Part shown: one piece after another, positions 22,838 through 34,500 of the stretch
Layout: each line of letters starts with the position of its first letter
How positions within the stretch are numbered: the first letter of the stretch is position 1
Origin: Limnoperna fortunei
Taxonomy: Eukaryota; Mollusca; Bivalvia; Mytilida; Modiolidae
Reading direction: 5' to 3'
NCBI GenBank assembly: GCA_944474755.1
Contig: OX104119.1
Coordinates: 42,309,927 to 42,373,926 of the forward strand
Length of the DNA stretch: 64,000 bases
Notes under the pieces: generated by a model
Told to the model about the DNA's origin: nothing
Databases searched by the model: none
Seen by the model: the letters and a program-made list of their open reading frames with translations, nothing else
Translations under genes and position numbers: made by a program

Positions 22838-22915
22838 TACATACCTGTTAACACCGAGGATGCTGGGTTGAGTCTCACTGTGAGCAGGTGTGTGCTTAAT
22901 TTCGAAGCGGATCTT
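22838..22915 (+). mobile_element. SINE family A fragment
   Basis: CATACCTGTTAACACCGAGG, GGGTTGAGTCTCACTGTGAG and CAGGTGTGTGCTTAATTTCG, the B-box part of the SINE only. Confidence 0.5.
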
Positions 22916-24197
22916 AGAGGACGCTTTCAATGATAATATTGGGTTTTGAAACTAATAAGATGTATCTCAAAACAGCATGCTTAAAGCAAATAAAATTGAC
23001 ATATGGAATATAAGACATTTTGTTTGTGATACAGACTTTATCATGGCCAGTATCAGGTGAGCCCGTAGGCTTTTACTTACTGTGACGTAACCATTGTTAG
23101 ATTCATTCGCAGCCTACTGACCCTATACATTCGGTGATAAATGCCAGTACGTTGTTACTGACTTTATCACCGTACACATCAAAGGAAAATGTACAAATTA
23201 CCGATAAATAAAAATACATGCTCGTCATTTTATTGAATATACGTACATTTTAAGCAAAAAATATTAAGAAATCTTAAAAAAGACTGTATTGTTTAAGTTT
23301 GAAATTTTCAGTTAGTGTATATGACTTCGGAATTCTAATTGTGACGTCACAACGGGCTCTATGCATATTAGAACCCTAATTTGTTCTCAAAGTATGAAGG
23401 ACGCCAATAAAACTGAAAGGGACAATACGAATGACAGATCGCTGAAAGTGGAACTAAATCCCATTCAAACAAACAATCTGATTTCTACAAGTACATACAT
23501 TAAGTAGGGTAGCTGATAATCATATATAAATGCATTTGATGAAATGTTTGCTTAAGAAATAATTCATGGCTGCCCAAATTTTATGGATTATTTAAATCTG
23601 GGTACGCATTATATTCATGAATATTTTTCCACGAACGTTTATATGTTGCTTCTCCATACAGGGTCACTAACTTGGCTCTGGGGCTGCACAAATGATATCA
23701 TCTATAAATCCTTCTGATATGTTTTCATTTATCTGAAAAAGGTGATACTTAGTTTAATTCATATTAAGCGTCTTTAATAACTACTCTTTAAATAAAATAC
23801 ATGTATTTCATTTGTACTTTTTCCACATCTTTTGGACACACCATTTTGAAAAATAATGTTTGCCACAATCTACAACATTTTTTACAAATTTAGATTGTGT
23901 TTTATTTGTGGTTATCAATGTACCTTAAATTTTTTCGGAGACTCAACAAACCGTGATGATTTAAACTGGAGCAACATGATGTATAGTGTTCATTTCATGT
24001 CCACAAGTAGATTTGTTGATAGTTTAACAGCGTTTGTTATGTACTATTTGTATTCATACCATAACATATGTTTATTTTGTCCCCCCTTTTTTATTTAAAA
24101 AACGTGCCTTAGTACTGTGAAAACAATATTTCGTATGTAATTTACGTACTGAATTTTGTAAGCTGCCGTAATTGTGGAACATCTGCCAGTTAACTTT
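22916..24197. other. intergenic, nothing recognised
   Basis: No convincing exon or repeat seen. Confidence 0.4.
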
Positions 24198-24456
24198 ATC
24201 CACCATAAGCAATATCAATGGTCAGCAGACCAACACCATCTCTATAATTAATAGCATGATATCGGATTTCTTTCTCTTCATTGAAATGTACATTTTGAAA
24301 TGGAAAGGATTTCCCTAAAACTGCAGGAAGAAAGTCAAAGAAATCATTTTCTTTCACCAAACAATCCAAAAATATTCTTTGATTTCTTTGAGTTTTTGAT
24401 ACTACATAGTTGTAGAACTTTTCATAAAATCGCGTAAATGTATCGGACGTTGCCAT
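24196..24456 (-). CDS. small hypothetical open frame, 86 residues
   Basis: Minus-strand frame from ATG at 24456, in a good initiation context (AAAATGG), to a stop after IAYGG. It reads MATSDTFTRFYEKFYNYVVS, then CLVKENDFFDFLPAVLGKSF and a polar C-terminus ending GVGLLTIDIAYGG. Amino-acid use is protein-like, with no repeats. I do not recognise the family. It could be a short protein or the first exon of a longer gene whose donor I cannot place; an upstream in-frame start at 24510 would add 18 residues. It lies about 1.1 kb upstream of the thioester-protein gene on the opposite strand, so the two could share a regulatory region, but this is speculation. Confidence 0.35.
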   Translation of the reverse strand: MATSDTFTRFYEKFYNYVVSKTQRNQRIFLDCLVKENDFFDFLPAVLGKSFPFQNVHFNEEKEIRYHAINYRDGVGLLTIDIAYGG

Positions 24457-24510
24457 TTTACAGAAAAGCCTAATGTGATATACAAACGAGTATTTGACTG
24501 GTCTAATCAC

Positions 24511-25290
24511 TCAACTCTGACTGAACTTTGACTGGACGGCCAAAGTTGAAAATTGTGACCTCTGACGTATACCTGTAATGGGATGTTGTTAAATCTTACA
24601 ACGACGCGACCGATAACAAAGGAGGGAGCAAGTAAAATATGTCATTTTAATTAGAGTATTACAGGTTTTATGGTTTTTATACTACGCGGTCAATGTTTCA
24701 TATTTTTACATATATGTAAAAAGTTCATTCGATTATGAATTTGTTCTTGTGCTTGTTTTGTGACTAATACATCTTTGAATTCATAAGTATAACACAATTT
24801 TTGAGCTGTTTTTTAATGACTGTACATATTGTTCTGATTTCAACATATTGAATATTTCAATAAAAAATGTAGCCTATAAGTGGAACATATTCTTCTGTTA
24901 CTCTACATTACTTTTTACCTTTAACGTTCGAATTGCGCATGATCGATGGTTATGTGTTGGGAAACAGTATAGAAATCCACATACGCGATGAACGCTATTC
25001 AAAATCTTATTATTTGGTCTTCAAATATTTTGGTTTGAGCGCAAATTTTAGACTTAATGCATGTTTTCATTTATTTGATGAATTGTATTGTAATAAAAAC
25101 CCGATTAACTATTACAATAATAAAATAGTAATACACATATAAATGTTCTACATGTAATGTTTTAGACCAAAAACATAGAAGTAATTATTTCGTCGTAGTA
25201 GATAATGATTACAAATTTTAAAGCCATATAAGAAGTCGGTTTAAATAAAGGAACTACATGTACTTCTAACCATTTTTAAATAAAACATAT
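24511..25290. other. intergenic region upstream of the thioester-protein gene
   Basis: No exon recognised. Probable 5' regulatory region of the gene starting at 25522, but no core-promoter motif can be assigned with confidence. Confidence 0.4.
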
Positions 25291-25404
25291 ATTAGAGAGA
25301 GTTGTGTCGGCACATCTGATTGTATTTTTTCTCGTTAAAAGTACGAGATTAGAGAGAGTTGTGTCGGCACATCTGATTGTATTTTTTCTCGTTAAAAGTA
25401 CGAG
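25291..25404. repeat. 57-bp direct repeat, two identical copies
   Basis: ATTAGAGAGAGTTGTGTCGG ... AAAAGTACGAG at 25291-25347, repeated at 25348-25404 with no difference seen. Ends 118 bp before the start codon of the thioester-protein gene, so it lies in the promoter or 5' UTR. Confidence 0.9.
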
Positions 25405-25521
25405 TCTCAGAAAAAACTCAAGGCCAAACTCAAATAAAAGCGAAAAATATTTGCAATCTATACATATAGATATCTTAAGCATTACCCTTTTGTATTTACA
25501 GCTATCTGTACATTAGGAAGA

Positions 25522-25577
25522 ATGATGCTTCTATTATTTCTCATATTAGAAAGCTTAACTATAGGAGGTGCTAAGAA
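25522..25577 (+). CDS. thioester protein exon 1: signal peptide
   Basis: Encodes MMLLLFLILESLTIGGAK plus two bases. Two consecutive ATGs open a short hydrophobic stretch followed by small residues, a typical signal peptide with likely cleavage near GGA. Donor GAA/GTAAGT is strong. Residues 1-18. Confidence 0.85.
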
Positions 25578-28500
25578 GTAAGTCAACCTTAGAACATAAG
25601 TAGTAAAGAACAAAATCCTGTCAAAAGTAAACAAAATGTAAGCAGAATATTATACACATATATACATTCTTGAAATTCAAATATTATAATTGTATATCTG
25701 TTATAGTGTGGAAACAGCAAGTCATTTAAACGAAGCTTAAATAATGAATTATCTTGTAGATGAATAAGCAATATGTTATTAACACATAGTTTGCATAACC
25801 TTCTGACACATAACTGGCAATGAATTGATTTTTAGTCAAACCTATGAACCTTATATTTTATACAAACATGTCTTGCTATATAAACATATGTTGAATTGTA
25901 GTAGTTCCTACATTGTTATGGTTCCGAAAGAAATCAGACGAGGAACATTTGCTAATATTAGTATAACTCCTCTGAAGACTGGGATAGGAGAGGTAGAGGT
26001 TGTAGCATCGTTAATGGACAGTGACAATCAAGTTTTGACCTCAGCAAAGCAGTTATTTACTCCAGTATATCGTAAGTTAGGAGTATATCTGGGGTTTTAT
26101 TCGGGAACTCCGGCTTCCTCCCCAATAAAAACTTGACACAATAATGTATCTGAAAAATTGCTGAAAGTAGCGTTAAACAACAGTCAAGCAAACAAACAAT
26201 CCAAAGCCATTTATCAGATTTTATACTTATATTGTCTTTTTTACTTTTCATATGTAAATCAAGGAAACACGTAGACTATTTAAAAAGTACGAGTTATTAA
26301 AACCCAGTTGTTTAATAGATGACACTCACTAATTAGAAAATAGATCAAAGCTTAAAATCACATGTAATTCACATAGTAATAAAATATATTTTCAGAGACG
26401 CCAGAAGTTGTGCGCTTACAGGTAACCTTTATATTAATATTTTGAACTACCTGTATTGTGTACTTATACTACCCCAGTGGACTTATATCATTCAAACTCC
26501 CAATGAAGAATAAAATTTTCCATCTTCAAATCAAGAATATCTTAAGCATTTAGAGTTAAACGCCACTGATGAGTTTTGAATAGACGAAACGCGCGTCTGG
26601 CGTAATGAATTTGTCACCTTGGTAATTTTGGTAACATTTTGTTTGGAATATTTGAGCAAAACCAGGTAACAGCGCGTCCCCAGGGGTGGGGGATGGTTGG
26701 TGATATGTATTGAAGTTTTAAGTTCATTTGGAGTGAGAAAATTCAAGATCAATATTTTATGACTTGTTGACGTTATTTATTTATATTGACACTCAATGAC
26801 TAAGGCAATTCGTTGCGCAGTCTTGTGTCTATAATTTTGACAAAAACATCGTCATTTGTCGTTGTATAATCTTCGTTGTATATATATATTCTGCAACAAG
26901 ACAAACATTTTATACTGAAAAATACATGAAAAAACTGCACTTCTGGTTGATTTTTGACTTGAAATGTTTTGGCGCGTATTCGGGTGAAAGCATGACGTCA
27001 CAAATAAATTTCGTTTCGACAACCTGCTGTAAACCAGAACAAAATACTAAATATCGTTCGAGTAAGGCCAAGGGTACCAGAAACTGACGTCATTATTACA
27101 GGACTTAACGCTTATTTTCGGTAATTCATCGATGCATGAACGAGGTCGACTCACTCACAAACAAATGAACGGACAAAGGTCATTTATGATCAGTTTGTGA
27201 GTGAGTCGACCTCGTTCATAAATGACCGAAAATATGCGTTTAATCCTTATAATTCTTCCAAACATTATTTTAAATCTTTTCCCAAGATAAATTCTATTAT
27301 AAATGTATGACGCGTAGAAGTATACACAACGAACTGAAGACGAAGACGTGGTAGGTTTTAAGAGATCACTGCCATTGATAACAAATATATTTTAGGATTT
27401 ATCGAGAACATTATTACTGAAAACAAAAGAAAACAGAACAACACACAATATTTTCACGAATTCCTTATACTAATGTTTCTGATTGTACCGCGGTTTATAT
27501 GTAACGTCATGTGTGATGTCATAGATTTTCAAGCACAACGTGAACAGGCTAGACGTTCTTTCTATAATAATTACAGAAAAAAATGCTGAAACAAGGAGTT
27601 GGTGACAAAGCCGTGCATCTTGCTTATTTTGTTGATTTGTTGTGAATATATAGTATAGGGTAGCTTTACCGTTTAGGCTACTGTGTGCATTTGAAATTGA
27701 AATTAATTGAAACGCAAATTTTTAAGAATCGTTGTTTTATGCCTTCACACTCGCATTTCGTCCACACTCGAATTCGGATACTTCCCTTCATTCAGCAATG
27801 TGAACAATATATCCAAAACAAAGTTTACTGTTAAAATATTTTCTTGTACGTATTTTCTAAACAAATGATTTCATAATAACAATATACAGCTGTTTCAACT
27901 AAATAACTTTACGTTTAAGCGAAACATCGCTCTATATGTTTTTATCGCCAAAATTCAGCTGCTTCGAGTGTGCGGCTACATTTTTTTCTGAAGCGTACAC
28001 GTTACATTTCCGCCATAATTGTTTACGTTTAACAACAAAAACGTAATTCCCCACGAATCGTTCATGAAAGTATGAACGGATCTAGAAATTATTGGTTTAA
28101 GGCCTTTTGACCAATCAAAAATTAGTTTAAACGTAAACGAATGTAAGATAAAAATTATATACAAATAAAGCTTTGCTTTATTCGTAGGGTTGTATTTGTA
28201 TAGTTGAAGCGGTAGTTGCAGAACAAAAATATCATGAGCGGTGTATCGATTAAACGGAAAGTTATTTTTTGCAGCAGCTATATATTTTTATCAAAAATCA
28301 ATTATTTAGAGGAATACATACAAGAAGAAATTTTAACTGTATGTTAAACCTACAATCTGCTTCAGATTCGAGTGTGAAGGCGTATAAAAAAGATGCTTGT
28401 AAATTTGCGTTTCAATTATTTTAAATTAAATAAGTCATTTCAAATACACACAATAGCCGTATAAATATCTTCTTTTTTCGCAGGCAAAACAAATCAACGC

Positions 28501-31500
28501 GATGAGCAAGATTCATGCTTTACCACCAACTCCATGCTTTAGCACTGCTCCTTCCATTATCACGTATAAATCCTCCAAACAATTACAACTTTTCTCATGT
28601 TCGTATTAACGAAAGAACGTCTAAGTTTACGTTGCGTGTAAAAAGCTATGACGTTATCGCAACGTTACACATGACGTTTCATGTAAAGCACGGAGTAATA
28701 TAAGTATTCATAAAAATATTGCTTGTTGTTCTGTCATCGATTGTTCGCAGTAATAAACTGGGCAAATCGAAAAATATATCTGTCGTCAATGCCAGTTATT
28801 CCCTCCAAACCGACCACATATATTCCTACACTTATAATGAAGTTAATTTGTTTGTGAGTGAGTTGACCTCGTTCATGCATCGATGAACTACATAAAATAA
28901 GCGTTTAATCTTATAATATATATGTTGCCAATTTAACAGTTTTCCTTTTAATACATGTTGATGGCAAGAAGATTGGATAATTACGTCATGATTATTTTAC
29001 TACCCAACACTATTCGTATAATACTTTTAACTAATAAGGTCATATAAAGGTGACAAAACGTTAATGCTTTCGGAATAAACTTAAAATGGAAAGAATTGAG
29101 ATAACATTTTACATTTCATTTTAAGATAAATGATGTTATATAAGTTTTTATCCAAGCGAAGCATTATTTTATATAAAATCTTTGTGTTTTCAATACATTT
29201 TGGCGAAGTGTTCTAGCCCATCTTTTTGTGTAAAAGATTTTTTAAATCATCCCAATAAAAATATCAAAGTAAAATAGAAAGTTTCGTTTCAATGTTTCTT
29301 TCCAAACATATTTAACCCACCTACTTCAATCATTCTGTTGGTTTGTAAATTTTTCATCAATTCAATATTTGTAATACAGATTTTAAAAATCTGCTTCATG
29401 CATTTGAATGTATGTTAGTGTGTTTGCTACGTGGCTTCATGTGGCCTGTGGTTAAAGTTGTTGGTCATATATAGTTCTTGTGCCTGTCAAAACTGGGGCA
29501 GCGAATTCGAACAAATCGTGCTCGACTCCAACTTGAATTGACAAAAATTATCAATTAAATCCGCCAATTGTCAGGGCTTTTAAACGTCTACTCTGGCTTC
29601 CTGTCACAATAAAAACTGGATACCATGATATCACTAAAAATCCTGAATTTATGTTAAACTTATATTTAAACAAACAAACAAACAATTTTGCTGGTATTAA
29701 GGGTTGTCACTGCATTGCTTGTTTGTTTGCCCACGGTCTGTTGACTGTGTCAAATCAGATATTTTAAAATGAAACAAATGCAAAAAGATGTTCGCACTCC
29801 TTTAATGTGTACTGTTTTGAACGTCATTTTTTAAAATATGATTTCATTATTAAAGTCCGATCTGGAAAATCTGGCGATTAACCATACCATTAAACACTAT
29901 GTATAAGACACTATGACTCAAAGATAGTATTTTTGTAGAAATATTGATATTGTTCCCATTAAAAGTTTCGGTTCTGCATAATATTTGTATGTTGTAACAT
30001 TAACGCATATTTAAAAGCTGCAATATATAGAAAGTAAAAAGCAACTGACCGATTAACATAAAAAATTAAACCTAAATCAATGCGAATCCAATACAAATGA
30101 TGGATGCACTCGGATGCTTCGGACGAGAAGATTTCTATTCCAAACAAATTTTAACAACAAGCTCAACAATCACATAATTTAATATTACATTTCAACACAA
30201 CAGTTTTAAATAAGAGTGTTGTGACAGTTTCCAGTGATCATGCAAAGGAGCAGTCCAGCCTGCCGATGGTTGTCTTGTTTTAATACGGAAGCATTGTCAA
30301 GCACTTTGTATGTAACAAAGTCAGAAAGTGTGATTCTGTGTGTACATTAAACACATTTACAGATGTTAATAAAGTTTTCGCATTTAAGCCGCTAAAAATA
30401 AAAGTTTTTTCACTTCACTTATGCTTTTATCCCATGAATGCATTATAGGTTAATTTGGTTTTGTCCTATATATACCAGGACGTTGAGCCGCCCTAAATCA
30501 ACACACTGATCAGTATATAAAAATGAAAATAAGATTTAACTTCTTTAAACATGAATTATATAATTTAATAAATGTAGTCAAAATTAAGTAGTGGTTATTA
30601 ATATTTAAGACGATTGAGATATTTTATTTGCTTTCAGATACCCATCAAATTACACGACCAATATCATCCTAATATGATAAGAGTTCATGCTACAGGAGGA
30701 CTTACGTTTAACTATACAACATGGACATATCCGAGACGGAAAACAGCTTCTCTATTTATTCTAACAGACAGACCAATTTATAGACCTGGAGATTTAGGTA
30801 ATCTGTTTCATTTATAACAATCTCAAGAAAAATTGTAAGACAAATGTTATTCAAAGACAGAGTATGCAATAAAACAATTCCTAAGCAGGAAACACCCATT
30901 CAAACTAAATTGGAGAAATGAGATTACCTCTGTAAACATCACATATTTTGCTAGCGACACCCGTCTCGCGATTGCATGTAAATCCGTTGTGACCTCGTGC
31001 GGGTTTGAAAAAAAACTGCATGTGTTCTTTTATCTGCATTTACTTAGCTGGCGTGGAACGCATTCATTAATGAGAAATTACATTAAGTTAATTTCGGAAA
31101 TGTTCCCTAACTATTTTTGTTTTAAAAGGTTGTAGCAATAAGTCTCCGCGACTGCGTATTGCATTCCACGGCTTACAAAAATAATAATACTAGCAAGACA
31201 TGCGCATGTTTAAATATGTGGTATACCGGTAACAACAGATTTTTAACTACAAAAATCTATTATTCAAAGTTTTCAGAGCAATATTACGGCTGTAGTTAGG
31301 TAGCGAAAATCCAGCAAAATATAAATCTTTATCAACAAAAAGGATCTAATGTAATACTCTCTTGCAAAAAATCAATAGCTTCGTACATCATAAGTGTCAT
31401 CAACGCCTTCAATGCATAAAAAAGGTTAATACGACAGAACATGCATATAAAGTTACAGAATACTCTAAAGATATTAACTATTACCGTATTATATTATTAG

Positions 31501-34500
31501 TTCAATTCAGAGTGTTTGGGACAAACGTTGCATTAAAGATTTTAGACGACAGAATAGACATAACTATAGAGGTAAATAAATCAGTTGAATCTTTTAAACG
31601 TTGTATTCGATTTGTAGGGATGAAGATTCTTTTTGTTTAGAAATCCATTTTTATTTCTACTCTTGAAGCAAACATATTTAAGTTTGAGGATGGAATCTTA
31701 CGGAAGCTTATTCATGCCACTTTGTCCGAAAAAAATATTTTTATTGCGTTAAAACCCAAAAGATTGCGATTAAACGTAGTACTTTGCGACTAAACGCAAA
31801 GTTGAAGCGATAAACGTTAAGTTGTTACGATTATACGCAAAGTTGTTGTGATTAAACGTAAAAACTCATTGCGTTTAAATGCTAAAATTATTGCACTTTT
31901 AACGCAATAATATTGTGATTAAACGCAATACTATCGAGTTTAAACGCAATAATTATTTATAACTATTTAACAAATAGCGTTTTGTACAAAACCTTTACTA
32001 CAATACTAACTTGAATTCTAGCTAATCCTATTATACTTGTTATACTTGGTTAAAATCTCATGGCAGATTTCCGACTACATATGGTGTTTGCATAATATCA
32101 CTATATTTTTGCGCTTATTCGGAATGTTTAATGCGTTTATTCGCAATATTTTTTGCGTTTATTCGCAATATTTTTTGCGTTTAATCGCAATAAGTAGTGC
32201 GTTCATTTGCAAATTTTTGGAATTAACGCAAAAGATTGAGATTAAACGCAATGACTGAGTATATTGGCAAAGAAATGCATTTAATCGCAATAATCATTGC
32301 GTTTAATCGTAATCGTCTGCGTTTAAACGCAATAAAAACCGTTTTTGTTTCACAAAGTGGCCCGAATAAGCCTTCAATAAAAAATGAAATAAAGAGTTCA
32401 TTTTAATAAATTTTATGCAGTAATGAAATTGTTAAAATTACATTGAATCGCTATATTTGACATTTGGACACACAAGTTTATATCCTCGTGCCTCATGAAA
32501 GAGTACTAGTGGGTTCTACTGCAAAATTAATTAATTTACGTCCATGATAAATCACAAAATTGCACCACTGATGTAATCCCTTTTCAACTGTTAATTGAAC
32601 GTTCAAATGGTTGCTTAACATCCATAGTGCAGTATTTTAGTGATTAGACTAGAAAATGTTAAGAAACACTAAGCCGAAATGGAAAACTTGATGGAATAAT
32701 TGGAAGACAATTTTTAATGTCACTTTAAGTATGAAATGTTAGAAACGAAACAATTATCCTATTTTATTGGCTGCAAATTGTCGTTATCGTGGATGGACAG
32801 TGACAATCTCTAAACACGCTACCCACTTAGTCCGCGGTGAAGCATTCTGTATTAAAAACCTGCCAACACACCAAACGAGAGGGTCTTCACTTTCCCCAAC
32901 CTGGACAAGCGTTGAGCAGCTCTACTAGTCTATTTCTGGTAGTTTTTGTTGAAACAAATATATCTATGCTTTTGTTAAAACCAAGTACCTATTTGATATA
33001 TTGTTGTAAAAATATACTCTGGGTTATCTTTTATAGGATCCAAACAAAAACATATTGCAACAGTTTATTGGAGTAGAACCAGTATTTGGTGTTTTTGCTG
33101 GATCATTTCAACTTTCTTCACTGACAACCATGGGAAAATGGAGAATACTTGTTAAACAAGGGGTATTTAGATAAATACATTGCACGGGTATCGCTTACAG
33201 ATATGCCAGTGTAAACATGTCCTCATGTATTTTTTGAGGTATTGATAGCACCTACAGAACAAAATAGTAATGATGTTATTGTAGTAAAAAGATAGTGACA
33301 ACCTCGAAACCGAACCGGAAACGGGTAGAAAATACTATTGTCACCCTAGTCTCGATCACCCAGACGCATATATAATAGCGTCTGGGATCACCTTGTGGTA
33401 ATTTCGCTACCAATAGGTGGAGACAAAACAATGATTCTATTTTTAGGGCCCTATTTTTAGATCAGGAAAACCATGCAAACATGTCTATACTTAAAAAATG
33501 ACGTCAAAGTAAGATTCCCTCTTGATTGTGCATAACAATAATATTTGTTTAATTAATTGATAAAGTAATATTTTATAAAAATATTCAATGTAAACTTTGG
33601 TACAATTTTTTATACACTTCTTGATAAGAACGGAAGTAATTTTTTAGACAATAAAAATATCGTCCAATCAAAAATTACGCGCAGTTTTGGGCGTAATAGT
33701 AACGAGTTCAATATAGAGTTGAATCTAGACGCACAAATGCAATTAAGCGTCTGGATGATCGAGACTATTGTCACCCTCGAAATCACATGATCGCAACCGG
33801 AAACGCAGAGACAATACTATTGTCAACCTCGAAATCACGTGATCGGCAACTGGAAACAGGGTGACAATACAATTCCTCGACCTGGACAATCCTAATTCAT
33901 TAAACTCACGTAATCAATAATTAGAAACAGTTTGTATTATTTAAATTTGCAATAATGGATGGCAATGAAGTTTTAAAAACCTAATTATGAGAAATAACAC
34001 CTTGTTTGGTCTATAAAGTTGGTCTATCTTAATTTGCTAGGTTTAATAAAACAATTGTGGCCTTCTTAAGAGGTGGACAAAGCCCTCGGGAAATACAACC
34101 CACGCAAGTTGACAAATCTGGATGTCCAACTCTTAACTGTAATCTGTTAAAAAAATAATAAAACCTGTGCAAACTATTATTTTGCGTAGCTAGTACAAAA
34201 CAGGCCTAGAAACGTAATATTAAGTGCGCGACAACGGCTAGATTATTGTTGTGAGCAAGTTATAAGAAATAAGAGAACAGTTAAGAATAAGTAAATTTGG
34301 TTGGATCAAGGATAGTAAAAATTGTATCAGCATCTGGAGCCCGTTATAATTATCTTACTCCCATGCTTTTTGTTTGGTTATTCAGGTTGGTAAATTATCA
34401 TATAGGTAATGTATTTGCGTCGCCAGCAACGGATGTTAAGTGAGTAATATGAGAATGTGTTAGAATTTCTAACAACTTGCCAAATTCAATATATTTTAAA

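Larger units (their letters stand above)
28916..30637. other. rest of intron 3
   Basis: Contains the SINE at 29440-29685 and an R1 fragment at 30025-30140. Otherwise nothing recognised. Confidence 0.4.
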
